Part shown: in pieces, positions 52,644-61,825 of the stretch
Numbering within the stretch: the stretch's first letter is position 1
How the letters are laid out: every line of letters starts with the position of its first letter
Assembly: GCA_050248715.1 (NCBI GenBank)
Contig: JBFWRV010000001.1
Location: forward strand, 186,001 to 250,000
Length of the DNA: 64,000 nucleotides
Reading direction: 5' to 3'
Source: AWTP1-13 sp050248715
GTDB taxonomy: Bacteria; Pseudomonadota; Alphaproteobacteria; Rhizobiales; Hyphomicrobiaceae
Made by a program: the position numbers and the translations under genes
Notes under the pieces: generated by a model
The model's database searches: none
What the model saw: only the letters and a program-made list of their open reading frames with translations
What the model was told of the DNA's origin: nothing

Positions 52644-55049
52644 TCAATTGCATTTGGCGTAGCCGCAGTTGTCGCAGACGAGGCAACCTTCTTGCCGCCG
52701 CAGGGATTGCGCGCTGCAACGGGGGCAAATGCTCCTGCGACCGCCGGCCAGAGCTCCCTGAGGATGCTCGCCCACGGCCAGCGCCGACATTTCAGAGCGC
52801 GCCTCCGCTTCATCCGGCTTGCGCGGCGTGGCGAGGAAGCCCGTGCGGATCATATGCGTCTCGATGACGTCACCGATGGCGGCGAGAAGGCTCGGCACGT
52901 ATCGCCCGGCCATCCACTGCCCGCCCTGGGGGTCGAACACGGCCTTCAGCTCCTCGACGACGAACGTCACATCGCCGCCGCGGCGGAAGATGGCGCTGAT
53001 CATGCGTGTCAGGGCCACAGTCCAGGCATAGTGCTCGAGGTTCTTGGAATTGATGAAGACCTCGAAGGGACGGCGGCGAGCGGCCCCGCCGGGGCCTGGA
53101 GGGCCTTCGATGTCGTTGATGGTGATGTACATGGCGTGATCGCTGCCGGGCCAGCGCAGCTTGTAGGTGTAGCCCGCCAGTATGGGCTCGCGTTCGGCCG
53201 GCCTGGTCATGTAGACGACCTCGCCTTGCCGCTCCGGCAGGAGGCCGGGCAGCAGCGGGGCCTCGGGCGGCGGAGCCTCGGGAACGGGCTGAACCGGGGC
53301 GATAGCGGAGCGGGTGACCGCGGCCGCGGCCTTGTCGGAGGTGCGTCCGAGCACCGACCCGGTCACCGTGTTGGGCCGATAGGTGGTGCAGCCCTTGAGC
53401 CCCAGGGCATTGGCTTCGAGATAGATGTCCTTGAAGGCCTCGTAGCTGATATCGGCCGGGCAGTTGATCGTCTTGGAGATCGAGCTGTCGACGTGGCGCT
53501 GCAGGGCAGCCTGCATCTCCAGGTGCGCACGGGGCTCGAGTTCCTCGGTGGTCACGAACGCCGGCGTCAGCGGCACAGCGGTACCGAACTGACGGCGATA
53601 GAGGGCGTGGGCGTAATCCTCCACCGGCTCGGTGCGCGCCGACCCGTCGCGCTCGAGCACGCGCCGTTCGTAGAGGAAGTCGAACACCGGCTCGATGCCG
53701 GAAGAGACGTTGCCGGCCAACAGCGAAATAGTGCCCGTGGGCGCGACCGAGGTGACGAGCCCATTGCGCATGCCCTGGCGCGCGATGGCGGCGCGCACAT
53801 CCTCGGGCAGGCGCTGCAGGCTGGGCGCCGCGAGAAAGCGATCGGCATCATAGAGGGGGAATGCGCCCTTCTCGCGCGCCAACTCCGCACTCGCGAAGTA
53901 GGCCGCCCTCTTGATCGACGCCATCCAGCCCTCGGCCAGCGCCACCGCCTTGGGGCTTCCATAGCGCACCCCGCACTGGATCAGCGCATCTGCAAGGCCC
54001 GTGACACCGAGGCCGATGCGCCGCTTGGACTTCGCCTCCTTCTTCTGCGCCGGCAGCGGATAGTTGGAGATGTCGATGACATCGTCGAGGAAGCGCACCG
54101 CGGTGCCCACGAGCGTCTCCAGCCGGCCGGCATCGACACCCGCATCCGCTGCGAACGGCCGCTCGACGAGGCTCGCGAGATTGATCGAGCCCAGCAGGCA
54201 CGCCCCATGCGGAGGCAGGGGCTGCTCGCCGCAAGGGTTCGTGGCGCTGATCTCCTCGCAATAGGCGAGGTTGTTGGTGGCGTTGATGCGGTCGATGAAG
54301 ACGACACCGGGCTCGGCATAGTCGTAGGTCGCACGCATCATGCGCTCCCAGAGCGCACGAGCGGAGATTGTCCGGTAGACCTTGCCGCCGAACACCAGGT
54401 CCCATGCCGCATCGTTGCGCACGGCGCGGATGAAGGCGTCCGTCACCAGTACGGAGAGATTGAAGTTGCGCAGGCGCGCCGGATCGGCCTTGGCGTCGAT
54501 GAAGGCCTCGATGTCCGGATGATCGCACCTCAGCGTCGCCATCATGGCCCCCCGCCGCGCGCCCGCCGACATGATCGTCCGGCACATGGCGTCCCACACG
54601 TCCATGAAGCTCACCGGCCCCGACGCGTCCGCGCCGATGCTTTTGACCAGCGCGCCCTTGGGGCGCAGGGTGGAGAAGTCGTGGCCGATGCCGCCGCCCT
54701 GCTGCATGGTCAGCGCGGCTTCCTTGACGTTGTCGAAGATGGAGCCGAGGTCGTCCTCGATGCGGCCCATCACGAAGCAGTTGAAGAGCGTGACGTGGCG
54801 CCCCGTGCCGGCGCCGGCCAGGATGCGTCCGGCGGGCAGGAAGGCGAAACCGGCCATGGCCTCGGCGAAGCGCGTCGCCCAGCGCCCCCGCTGACGCTTC
54901 GGCTCCGCGGCGGCGGCAGCCCGCGCCACCCTTTCCCAGGTGTCCGCCAGCGTGCGGTCAACGGGGGCGCCGTCCGCCCCCTTGAGGCGGTACTTCATAT
55001 CCCAGATCTGCTCGGAAATCCGGGGCCAGGGGATTGGGATTTCAGGCAT
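52644..55049 (-). CDS. nrdJ: Vitamin B12-dependent ribonucleotide reductase (class II)
   Basis: 801 aa of the short NrdJ type. It reduces ribonucleotides using adenosylcobalamin, with or without oxygen. Active-site loop NPCGEQPLPP (radical cysteine and glutamate), redox cysteine in LFNCFVMG, phosphate loop APTGTISLLAG, and a C-terminal metal-binding-like CPRC...CDNCGYAKC tail. ATG 55049 gives a normal N-terminus; TTG 55085 would add 12 residues. A LexA-type box lies 82 bases upstream. No cobalamin riboswitch is visible. Confidence 0.95.
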   Translation of the reverse strand: MPEIPIPWPRISEQIWDMKYRLKGADGAPVDRTLADTWERVARAAAAAEPKRQRGRWATRFAEAMAGFAFLPAGRILAGAGTGRHVTLFNCFVMGRIEDDLGSIFDNVKEAALTMQQGGGIGHDFSTLRPKGALVKSIGADASGPVSFMDVWDAMCRTIMSAGARRGAMMATLRCDHPDIEAFIDAKADPARLRNFNLSVLVTDAFIRAVRNDAAWDLVFGGKVYRTISARALWERMMRATYDYAEPGVVFIDRINATNNLAYCEEISATNPCGEQPLPPHGACLLGSINLASLVERPFAADAGVDAGRLETLVGTAVRFLDDVIDISNYPLPAQKKEAKSKRRIGLGVTGLADALIQCGVRYGSPKAVALAEGWMASIKRAAYFASAELAREKGAFPLYDADRFLAAPSLQRLPEDVRAAIARQGMRNGLVTSVAPTGTISLLAGNVSSGIEPVFDFLYERRVLERDGSARTEPVEDYAHALYRRQFGTAVPLTPAFVTTEELEPRAHLEMQAALQRHVDSSISKTINCPADISYEAFKDIYLEANALGLKGCTTYRPNTVTGSVLGRTSDKAAAAVTRSAIAPVQPVPEAPPPEAPLLPGLLPERQGEVVYMTRPAEREPILAGYTYKLRWPGSDHAMYITINDIEGPPGPGGAARRRPFEVFINSKNLEHYAWTVALTRMISAIFRRGGDVTFVVEELKAVFDPQGGQWMAGRYVPSLLAAIGDVIETHMIRTGFLATPRKPDEAEARSEMSALAVGEHPQGALAGGRRSICPRCSAQSLRRQEGCLVCDNCGYAKCN

Positions 55050-55130
55050 ATCGACGCCACGCGAAGGGATGTAAACCTGCCGCAAAGATAGAATCCGCAG
55101 GTTAAAGAGCCAGCCTACTCCAGCCCGAAA

Positions 55131-55145
55131 GTTCTATATTTGTTC
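55131..55145. promoter_or_regulatory. LexA-type SOS box upstream of nrdJ
   Basis: GTTC-TATATTT-GTTC, an exact match to the GTTC-N7-GTTC direct repeat bound by LexA in alphaproteobacteria, with an AT-rich spacer. It lies between divergent nrdJ (minus) and the UbiK-like gene (plus, 154 bases away), so nrdJ is the nearer target. Confidence 0.65.
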
Positions 55146-55298
55146 CTAGCACGCCTCGACGCCGGAGACAAGGCTGCCGCTTGCCGAGGGGAACCATCGG
55201 CACGAGGAAGGACTTGGCGCGCCGGCCATCGCTTGAAGGCGTCACAGGCCGCTAGCATAGTGACGGCAGACAGGTCGAGCAGCGACGAGGCGCCTACA

Positions 55299-55565
55299 AT
55301 GACACAGACCAACAACCGCTTTCTCGACGAACTGGCCAAGCTCATGACCGACGCGGCCGGGGCCGCGCAGGGCATGCGCAAGGATTTCGAAACCCTGGTG
55401 AAGTCGCAGGGCGAGCGCATCCTACGCGACATGGACGTGGTGCAGCGCGAGGAGTTCGAGGCGGTCAAGGAGATGGCCGCCAAGGCGCGCGAGGAGAACG
55501 AGCGGCTGGAGGCGCGCGTCGCCGCGCTCGAGACCGAAATCGCCGCGCTGAAACGGCCAGCCTGA
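55299..55565 (+). CDS. UbiK-like accessory factor (BMFP family)
   Basis: 88 aa. Short N-terminal helix (NRFLDELAKLMTDAAGAAQG), then a C-terminal coiled coil (about 45-85, rich in E, A and L). UbiK helps late ubiquinone biosynthesis and fuses membranes in vitro. ATG 55299. Separate promoter region from nrdJ. Confidence 0.85.
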   Translation: MTQTNNRFLDELAKLMTDAAGAAQGMRKDFETLVKSQGERILRDMDVVQREEFEAVKEMAAKAREENERLEARVAALETEIAALKRPA

Positions 55566-55845
55566 GCAGTGGCCTCTCCACGGCGCACTTCGAAAGCTCG
55601 GACGGCGGCAGGATGCCGCGCGCACATGAGCTATCCACAAGGAGTCCGCACCTCGTCCCCAGATTTCTCCCTTTGGCGGCCACTCGCCGCCGCTCGGCCA
55701 TTTTGGCCGTGGACAATAGGACCGTCGTCTTGCCACGCGCGGTCGGCTTGGATTACGTGGCCGACACTGTATGTGCGCGGTGCATCAAGGCCAACAAGAG
55801 CCGCCCCCCGATCCAACCTGGCGGCACAACAAGCAGAGGGACGGG

Positions 55846-56340
55846 ATGGCGATCACGCAGATGAGTAGCCGCGCGAACAACCCAATCGATCTCGTCGAAG
55901 ACCTTGCCACCCGTAACGACTGGCCGATGGAGAGGGCAACTCCAGACGAGCTGACGCTGACGGTGGCGGGCCAATGGACCGACTATCACGTCTCCCTCAA
56001 CTGGCGCGATGACCTGGAGACGCTGCACATTGCCTGCGCCTTCGATGCCAAAGTGCCGGACAATCGTTTGCCCGAGGTCTACCGCCTTATTGCCCAGATC
56101 AACGAACAGCTTTGGCTCGGCCACTTCGATCTGTGGACGCACGAAGGCCTGGTCATGTTCCGCCAGGGTCTCATGCTCAACGGCACGCTCGCGACCCCGC
56201 GCCAGTGCGACGCCCTGCTCAAGGCCGCCTTCGAAGCCTGCGAACGCTACTATCAGGCGTTTCAATACGTGGTTTGGGCCGGCAAGGAGAGCCGCGAGGC
56301 GCTGGCCTCGACCATGTTCGAGACCGAAGGCCGGGCTTGA
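55846..56340 (+). CDS. YbjN domain-containing protein
   Basis: 164 aa, alpha/beta fold similar to bacterial YbjN and type III secretion chaperones. LVEDLATRNDWPMERATPDE, NWRDDLETLHIACAFDAKVP and the C-terminal CERYYQAFQYVVWAGK match the family. Role unknown; overexpression phenotypes in E. coli affect motility and stress. AGAGGGACGGG upstream of ATG 55846. Confidence 0.88.
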   Translation: MAITQMSSRANNPIDLVEDLATRNDWPMERATPDELTLTVAGQWTDYHVSLNWRDDLETLHIACAFDAKVPDNRLPEVYRLIAQINEQLWLGHFDLWTHEGLVMFRQGLMLNGTLATPRQCDALLKAAFEACERYYQAFQYVVWAGKESREALASTMFETEGRA

Positions 56341-56635
56341 GCGTCCTGATCGGGCAGTCCGTTAGGTTCTCGCCGGGGCCACTGTTCGTCAGGCCACCAT
56401 GCCGGCACATTGCGCGACGCGCCGAACCTCCGCCCAGCGGATCAATCGGGTCGAGCATTCTTGCACCGGACTACCAGGGCGGGGCTCGCCCAGGTTTGTT
56501 CCGACCATCCAATCGCATGCTCCGGCATCTTTGGATGGAGGTAGCGGAGGACCGCGCTGGAGACCTGAAACACCCCCACATGCATTCATGACATAATCGG
56601 ACTAGTATGGGCTTGCATGATTGGAGACCATTGCC

Positions 56636-57520
56636 ATGCCCCTCAGCATCCGCCAGGTCGGTCCGTGTTTCGTCGGCGAGGCCTCCGGCCTCGACCTCAC
56701 CAAGCCGCTCTCACCCCAGGATATTGCGGCCATTCACGAGGGCATGGACAAGCACGCCGTCCTGATCTTCCATGATCAGGCCTTCACCGATGAGCAGCAG
56801 CTGGCCTTCACGCAAGGCCTCGGCAAAATCGAGCTGGCCATCGCCACCAGCCTGCGCCGGCCGGAGGAGAACCGTCTGCCCGAGACGTTCGCCGATATCT
56901 CCAACCTCGACAAGAACAACAGGCCGTTCGCGCGCGATGACCGCCGACGCCTGTATGCGATCGGCAACCGCCTCTGGCATTCCGACAGCTCTTTCAAGGC
57001 GATCCCTGCAAAGTACTCGCTGCTGCATGCGCGCTCGGTCACGTCGAAGGGCGGAAATACCGAGTTCGCCGACATGCGTGCCGCCTATGACGCGCTCGAC
57101 CGGGAAACCAAGGAGCGGGTCGAGGGCCTCATCTGCGAGCACTCGCAACGATTCTCCCGCGCCAAGCTGGGCTTCACGGAATTCTCCGCCGACGAGTTGG
57201 AGCGCATGCGGCCGGTCCGCCAGCGGCTCGTGCGCACGCATCCCAGCACGGGGCGCAAGTCGCTCTATCTTTCCTCCCACGCGGGAACGATCCTCGGCTG
57301 GCCGGAACCGGAGGCCAAGGCATTCCTGATGGATCTGATGGAAGCCGCGACGCAGCGCGAGCTCGTCTATGCGCACAAGTGGCGGGTCGGCGATCTCGTC
57401 ATGTGGGACAACCGCCAGACGATGCATCGCGCGCGCGAATTTCCGCACGACGAGGTGCGTGACATGCGGCGGACCACGCTGATGGGCGACGCACCGACGG
57501 TGGAGCAGCAGGCAGCCTAG
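56636..57520 (+). CDS. TauD/TfdA family 2-oxoglutarate-dependent dioxygenase
   Basis: 294 aa Fe(II) dioxygenase. Metal ligands in LWHSDSSF (His, Asp) and the distal His in MHRAREF; the 2-oxoglutarate-binding arginine lies in MRRTTLMGD. Nearest to the 2,4-D/alpha-ketoglutarate branch by pattern (TfdA), but the substrate cannot be fixed. GGAGA precedes ATG 56636. Convergent with the PQQ dehydrogenase gene. Confidence 0.91.
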   Translation: MPLSIRQVGPCFVGEASGLDLTKPLSPQDIAAIHEGMDKHAVLIFHDQAFTDEQQLAFTQGLGKIELAIATSLRRPEENRLPETFADISNLDKNNRPFARDDRRRLYAIGNRLWHSDSSFKAIPAKYSLLHARSVTSKGGNTEFADMRAAYDALDRETKERVEGLICEHSQRFSRAKLGFTEFSADELERMRPVRQRLVRTHPSTGRKSLYLSSHAGTILGWPEPEAKAFLMDLMEAATQRELVYAHKWRVGDLVMWDNRQTMHRAREFPHDEVRDMRRTTLMGDAPTVEQQAA

Positions 57521-57535
57521 AGCCGCGCCCCGACA

Positions 57536-58888
57536 TCAGCGCGTCGGCGAATGGCGCTCATCGCCGGTCACGCGCCACACTGTGTTGCCCGTGTCGTCGG
57601 CAACGAGCAGGCCGCCGGTGCCGTCGATGGCGACGCCCACGGGCCGGCCGTATGCCTTGCCGCTGTCGTCGCCCTTGAGGAAGCCCGTCAGCACGTCGAT
57701 GGGCGGGCCGGCCGGCCGGCCATCCTTGAAGGGCACGAACACCACCTTGTAGCCACTGAACTCGCTGCGGTTCCATGAGCCGTGCTGGCCAATAAACATG
57801 CCGTTGCGGAACGGGGCCGGTAGCTCCGTGCCGCCGTAGTAGGCAAGCCCGAGCGACGCAGTGTGGCCTCCCAGCGCATAGTCAGGCGTGATGGCGGTCG
57901 CGACCAGGTCCGGACGCTGCGGTCGCACTCGCGTGTCGACGGTCTTGCCCCAGTAGCTGTAGGGCCAGCCGTAGAAGCCACCCTCCTTGACGGAGGTGAG
58001 ATAGTCGGGTGGCACATCGTCGCCAAGCTCATCGCGCTCGTTCACCACGGTCCAAAGCGCCCCCGTGCTTGGCTCAAAGGCCATGCCGTTGGCATTGCGC
58101 AGGCCGGAGGCGAACACGCGCGATTGGCCGGTCGCAAGGTCGAGCTCGAGGATGGTGGCTCGGCCTATTTCGATCGCCAGACCCTTCTCGGCGATATTGC
58201 TGCCCGATCCCACCGTCACGAACAGTTTCGAGCCGTCCGGGCTGGCAAGCAGCGCTCGCGTCCAGTGGTGACCGACGGGCAAACCGAGCAGCTTCGTACC
58301 CTTGCCGGCGATGCGCGTCTCTCCGGCACGATAGGGGAAACGCATCACGCTGTCGGTGTTGGCGACGTAGAAATCGTCGCCGATCAGCGCCATGCCGAAG
58401 GGCTGGCGCAATCCCTCGAGGAACACGAGCTGCTGATCGGCGATCCCGTCGCCGTTCGTGTCGCGCAGCAAGGAGATGCGGTTGGCATTCTCCACCACGG
58501 CGCCGGTGCGGCGCTGCACCCAGTTCTCCACGATCGCTCGCGGCGACCAGGAGGGGGCGGGCTCGGTTGCGGCCTCGGCAACGAGCACGTCGCCGTTCGG
58601 CAGGACCTGCAGCCAGCGCGGATGCTTCAGCCCCTGAGCGAACGCGACGACCTTCAACCCAGTGGCTGCCTTGGGCGCCTGGCCTTTCGTCCAGGTCTCG
58701 CTGGCGACGGACCAGTTGACCGTGGGCAGCCAGCCCACTTTCGCCTCGGGAATCCGGGGCTTGGGCCCATAGCCGAGCGGCATCTGCTCGGGGGGCGGAT
58801 CGGCAGCGTTGCTTGGCAAGGACGGCATCGCAACTGACAGGATGAGAACCGGAGCCAGGGCAAGTCCGACGCCGGTGGCACACCTCAT
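57536..58888 (-). CDS. PQQ-dependent sugar dehydrogenase (sorbosone dehydrogenase type)
   Basis: 450 aa, signal peptide to about 30 (cut after SNA), six-bladed propeller of the GDH/Aldose sugar dehydrogenase family. Motifs: GLKHPRWLQVLPNGDVLVAE, VGSGSNIAEKGLAIEIGRAT, and FGWP-like GGFYGWPYSYWGK. Periplasmic oxidation of sugars or aldehydes with PQQ. ATG 58888 has GGAG six bases upstream. Confidence 0.9.
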   Translation of the reverse strand: MRCATGVGLALAPVLILSVAMPSLPSNAADPPPEQMPLGYGPKPRIPEAKVGWLPTVNWSVASETWTKGQAPKAATGLKVVAFAQGLKHPRWLQVLPNGDVLVAEAATEPAPSWSPRAIVENWVQRRTGAVVENANRISLLRDTNGDGIADQQLVFLEGLRQPFGMALIGDDFYVANTDSVMRFPYRAGETRIAGKGTKLLGLPVGHHWTRALLASPDGSKLFVTVGSGSNIAEKGLAIEIGRATILELDLATGQSRVFASGLRNANGMAFEPSTGALWTVVNERDELGDDVPPDYLTSVKEGGFYGWPYSYWGKTVDTRVRPQRPDLVATAITPDYALGGHTASLGLAYYGGTELPAPFRNGMFIGQHGSWNRSEFSGYKVVFVPFKDGRPAGPPIDVLTGFLKGDDSGKAYGRPVGVAIDGTGGLLVADDTGNTVWRVTGDERHSPTR

Positions 58889-59016
58889 AAGATACTCCGC
58901 TTTCGCAAAGGGGAACGCCATCCCGCAAGGCGATGTTCCGGCGACACCACCCAAATTCACGGGGCATCATCACAGCCGCCGTGGCGCTGGATCTCGCGCC
59001 GTGCCACTTGCTCGGC

Positions 59017-60762
59017 TCACCATCCGAGCGCGTAGGTCGACCGGCGCGGGTCGGCACCCGCATGGTGCAGGCCGGTTGCCGGATCGCTGTCGATCATGCA
59101 GATGGCGCCGGCCTTCCAGGTCCAATCGGGCCACCACTGCACGTCGTGGCCGACGCTCGCGAGCCGGTCGGCAAGCTCCTGCGGCAGCCGCGCTTCCAGC
59201 ACCAGCCGTCCCGGAAGCATGCTGTGCGGCTCAAAACTGTCGGGGAAGCTGTAGGTGGCAAAGCGCGGCGCCTCAACGGCGGCCTGCGGGTCCATGCCGA
59301 ACACGATGCGGTTGAGCAACGTCTGCAGCATCGCCTGCGCCTGCACGTCGCCGCCGGGCGTGCCGAAGGGAATGGCGCGCCCGTCGGCGCCCAGCGCCAA
59401 CGCAGGGCTCGGCGTCAGGCGAGGGCGCTTGCCCGGCGCAACGGAAGCCGGCGTCGACAGGTCTCCCCAGGACTGCGAGCCGCGCGAGGAGGGGCACAGC
59501 CCTGTGCCAGGGATCACCGGCGTGCTGCTCGAGACGTCGCTCGGTGTCGCCGAGAAGACGTTGCCGTGGCAATCGACGACGCACACGTAGGACGTATCAA
59601 GCTGCGGCTGCGGAGACGTGGCAATGGGAGCGGACGTGGCTGCCATTCCCGATCTCCCGAGCCCTCCCGGCGGCAGCTCCCGCCAGGCCGCATCGCTGCG
59701 GATGAGGCCCACCCGCTCCGCCGCATAGCTGCGCGAGAGCAGCCGATCGAGCGGCACTTCGACGAAACGGGGATCGCCGTAGTAGGCGTGACGGTCGGCG
59801 AAGGCGAGCTTCATGATCTCCGTCAGGCCGTGCACGTAGTCGAAGGAGTTGTGCGGGTGCTTGTGGCAAGTCGTCGCCTCGACAAGGCGCAGCATCTGGC
59901 CGAGCACCGGTCCCTGGCACCAGGGGCCGCAGGTGTGGACGGAGAATTCGCCGAAGGAGATGGCGACGGACGGCTCGATGCCGGAGCGAAATTCCGCCAT
60001 GTCGTCCATGCGCAGGAGGCCGCCATTGGCCTCGTGGTAGGCAACGATCGTGCGCGCGATGTCACCCGTGTAGAACGCGGCGCGGGCCGCCTCCAGACCG
60101 GCCTCGCGGCCCTTGCCGGTCGCCGCTTTCTCCTGGTCGATCATGTATTGCAGCGTTCGGGCGAGATCGCTCTGCACAAACAGCTCGCCGACCTTTGGGG
60201 GCCGCCCGTCCGGCAGATAGATGGCCCGGTTCGATGGCCACTCCTCGTAGCCCTTGCGATGCGTGGTGATGGTCTCGCAAAGCAGAGGGTGTGCGGCGAA
60301 GCCGTCCCTGGCGAAACGGACCGAGGCGGCCGCCACCTCGCCGAAGCTCATCGTGCCCCAGCGCTGCAGCGCCTGGATCCAGGCGTCGGGCGCGGCAGGC
60401 ACGACTGTGCGCAGCAGTCCGCGCGGAATCTTGCCACCGTGATGCCTGGCGAAGTAGTCGGGCGTCACCAGCCTCGGCCACACGCCAAGGCCGCTCACTG
60501 TGAAAACCCTGCGGCTCTCGGCGTGATAGAGGATGATCGGCGCTACGCCGGCGACGTTGACGAGATCGCTCTGCAGCACGCCGAGCGCGATGCCGGCGGC
60601 GACGCCAGCGTCGATGGCATTGCCGCCAGCCTCCAGCACCGCGAAGCCCGCGTGCGCCGCCAGATAGTGGCCGGCCGATACGACGTGTCGGCGCGCCGAG
60701 ATCACGGGCCGATAGGTGGAGATGCCGCTTGTCTGCTGGGGCCTTGGAGGTGCCTTGCTCAT
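59017..60762 (-). CDS. Gamma-glutamyltransferase family protein
   Basis: 581 aa Ntn hydrolase that self-cleaves at an internal Thr: LDTSYVCVVDCHGNVFSATP, so large subunit about 1-390 and small subunit about 391-581. GNAIDAGVAAGIALGVLQSD and the C-terminal FGTPGGDVQAQAMLQTLLNR are family motifs. No Sec signal is obvious, unlike periplasmic GGT; it may be a cytosolic acylase-like member. GAGG precedes ATG 60762. Confidence 0.9.
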   Translation of the reverse strand: MSKAPPRPQQTSGISTYRPVISARRHVVSAGHYLAAHAGFAVLEAGGNAIDAGVAAGIALGVLQSDLVNVAGVAPIILYHAESRRVFTVSGLGVWPRLVTPDYFARHHGGKIPRGLLRTVVPAAPDAWIQALQRWGTMSFGEVAAASVRFARDGFAAHPLLCETITTHRKGYEEWPSNRAIYLPDGRPPKVGELFVQSDLARTLQYMIDQEKAATGKGREAGLEAARAAFYTGDIARTIVAYHEANGGLLRMDDMAEFRSGIEPSVAISFGEFSVHTCGPWCQGPVLGQMLRLVEATTCHKHPHNSFDYVHGLTEIMKLAFADRHAYYGDPRFVEVPLDRLLSRSYAAERVGLIRSDAAWRELPPGGLGRSGMAATSAPIATSPQPQLDTSYVCVVDCHGNVFSATPSDVSSSTPVIPGTGLCPSSRGSQSWGDLSTPASVAPGKRPRLTPSPALALGADGRAIPFGTPGGDVQAQAMLQTLLNRIVFGMDPQAAVEAPRFATYSFPDSFEPHSMLPGRLVLEARLPQELADRLASVGHDVQWWPDWTWKAGAICMIDSDPATGLHHAGADPRRSTYALGW

Positions 60763-60930
60763 GGCGTCGCCTCGACGTGATGCCGGTTGCGCTGGTCGGT
60801 GGAGGCGGGATGGTGAAGCCGGCAGCGCACTCCGTCAATTGCCGGGAAGATCGTGCACGTTGCGGCCGACGGCGACAGCCCGTGAGCCGGGACAGGGCCA
60901 GCGGCAGCCGGCCGTCTTGCCGCCCTTTGC

Positions 60931-60961
60931 CCCGGATATTTCGCTGACGCGAAATTCCGGG
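60931..60961. repeat. REP-like palindrome, copy C
   Basis: CCCGGATATTTCGC - TGAC - GCGAAATTCCGGG, a long nearly perfect hairpin. Its reverse complement aligns with copies A and B (core GCGTCAGCGAAAT between CCGGA and TCCGG). It lies in the gap between the GGT gene and the epimerase operon. Confidence 0.7.
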
Positions 60962-60993
60962 ACATCGGATATCTGGGCGCGTGCGACCGGCCG

Positions 60994-61818
60994 TCAGGCG
61001 CCCTCCATCAGTCCCCGGATGTAGCCAATGGCGCGGGCAGCGCAGGCGGGGCCGTCGGGCTCGTAGATGAAGGGCTCGATGCCTGCGACGCCGGCGTAGG
61101 CACCCACCTTCAATTCCCGCAGGATCGGCGCAAACGGCAGCTCACCCTCGCCGGGACCGCGGCGGTTGGGATCATTGAAGTGCACGTGGCCGATGAGCCC
61201 TGTCGGCAGCCATCGCGCCAGAAGCTCGGGGATGGATTGTGCCTCGGCACGGGCAGCGGCGGCGCAATCGACCATCGTCTTCAGCGCCGGGCTGTCGACC
61301 GCGCGCACGATCTGGGCGGCCTCGTCCACGGTATGCACGAAGTTGTTGTCCGGTGGCGCCAGAGGCTCGATGCAGTAGGTGACGCCGGCCTTGTCCGCGG
61401 CCTCTGCAACGGCAGCGAAGCACTCCGCGCCCCATTTGCGCCCCTCGGCCTCCTTGCCCGGGTCCAGCCGACGCTGCGCCGGTGAGCCGTGGACCAAATA
61501 GCGCCCGCCCAGATCCGCCGCAAGGTCGCACAACCGGCGCATGACATCGACGGTGCGAGCGCGCTGCCCAGGGTCCGCCGACGTGATCGAAAGCGCCTTC
61601 GGCGCAATCATCAGGTAGTGCAGCCCCGTGATGGCGATGCCGGCAGCGGCAGCCGCGCCGCGGATTTCCGCCCGCCGGCTCCCCGACAGCAGGTGCGGCT
61701 CCTCGGAGAGCGTGAAGGGTGCAATCTCCAGGCCGTCGTAGCCCACCTTGGCCGCAAACTCGCACTGCTCCTCGAAGGGCAGTTCGCGGATCACCTCGTT
61801 GCAGAGCGATAGGAGCAC
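60994..61818 (-). CDS. TIM-barrel sugar phosphate isomerase/epimerase
   Basis: 274 aa xylose-isomerase-like fold, similar to hydroxypyruvate isomerase. Metal ligands lie in CIEPLAPPDNN (Glu), DCAAAAR (Asp), HVHFNDPNRRGPGEGE (His, Asp, Glu). It starts seven bases after the alpha/beta hydrolase stop, so it is third in the LLM-hydrolase-epimerase operon. Confidence 0.88.
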   Translation of the reverse strand: MLLSLCNEVIRELPFEEQCEFAAKVGYDGLEIAPFTLSEEPHLLSGSRRAEIRGAAAAAGIAITGLHYLMIAPKALSITSADPGQRARTVDVMRRLCDLAADLGGRYLVHGSPAQRRLDPGKEAEGRKWGAECFAAVAEAADKAGVTYCIEPLAPPDNNFVHTVDEAAQIVRAVDSPALKTMVDCAAAARAEAQSIPELLARWLPTGLIGHVHFNDPNRRGPGEGELPFAPILRELKVGAYAGVAGIEPFIYEPDGPACAARAIGYIRGLMEGA

Positions 61819-61825
61819 GGCGGAA

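Noticed and set aside
52692..55091. 799-codon open frame opposite nrdJ
   Set aside because: Antisense shadow with His/Gly/Arg-rich composition and no family likeness; nrdJ is certain.
55050..55298. Cobalamin riboswitch upstream of nrdJ
   Set aside because: Looked for a B12-box-like conserved core and found none.
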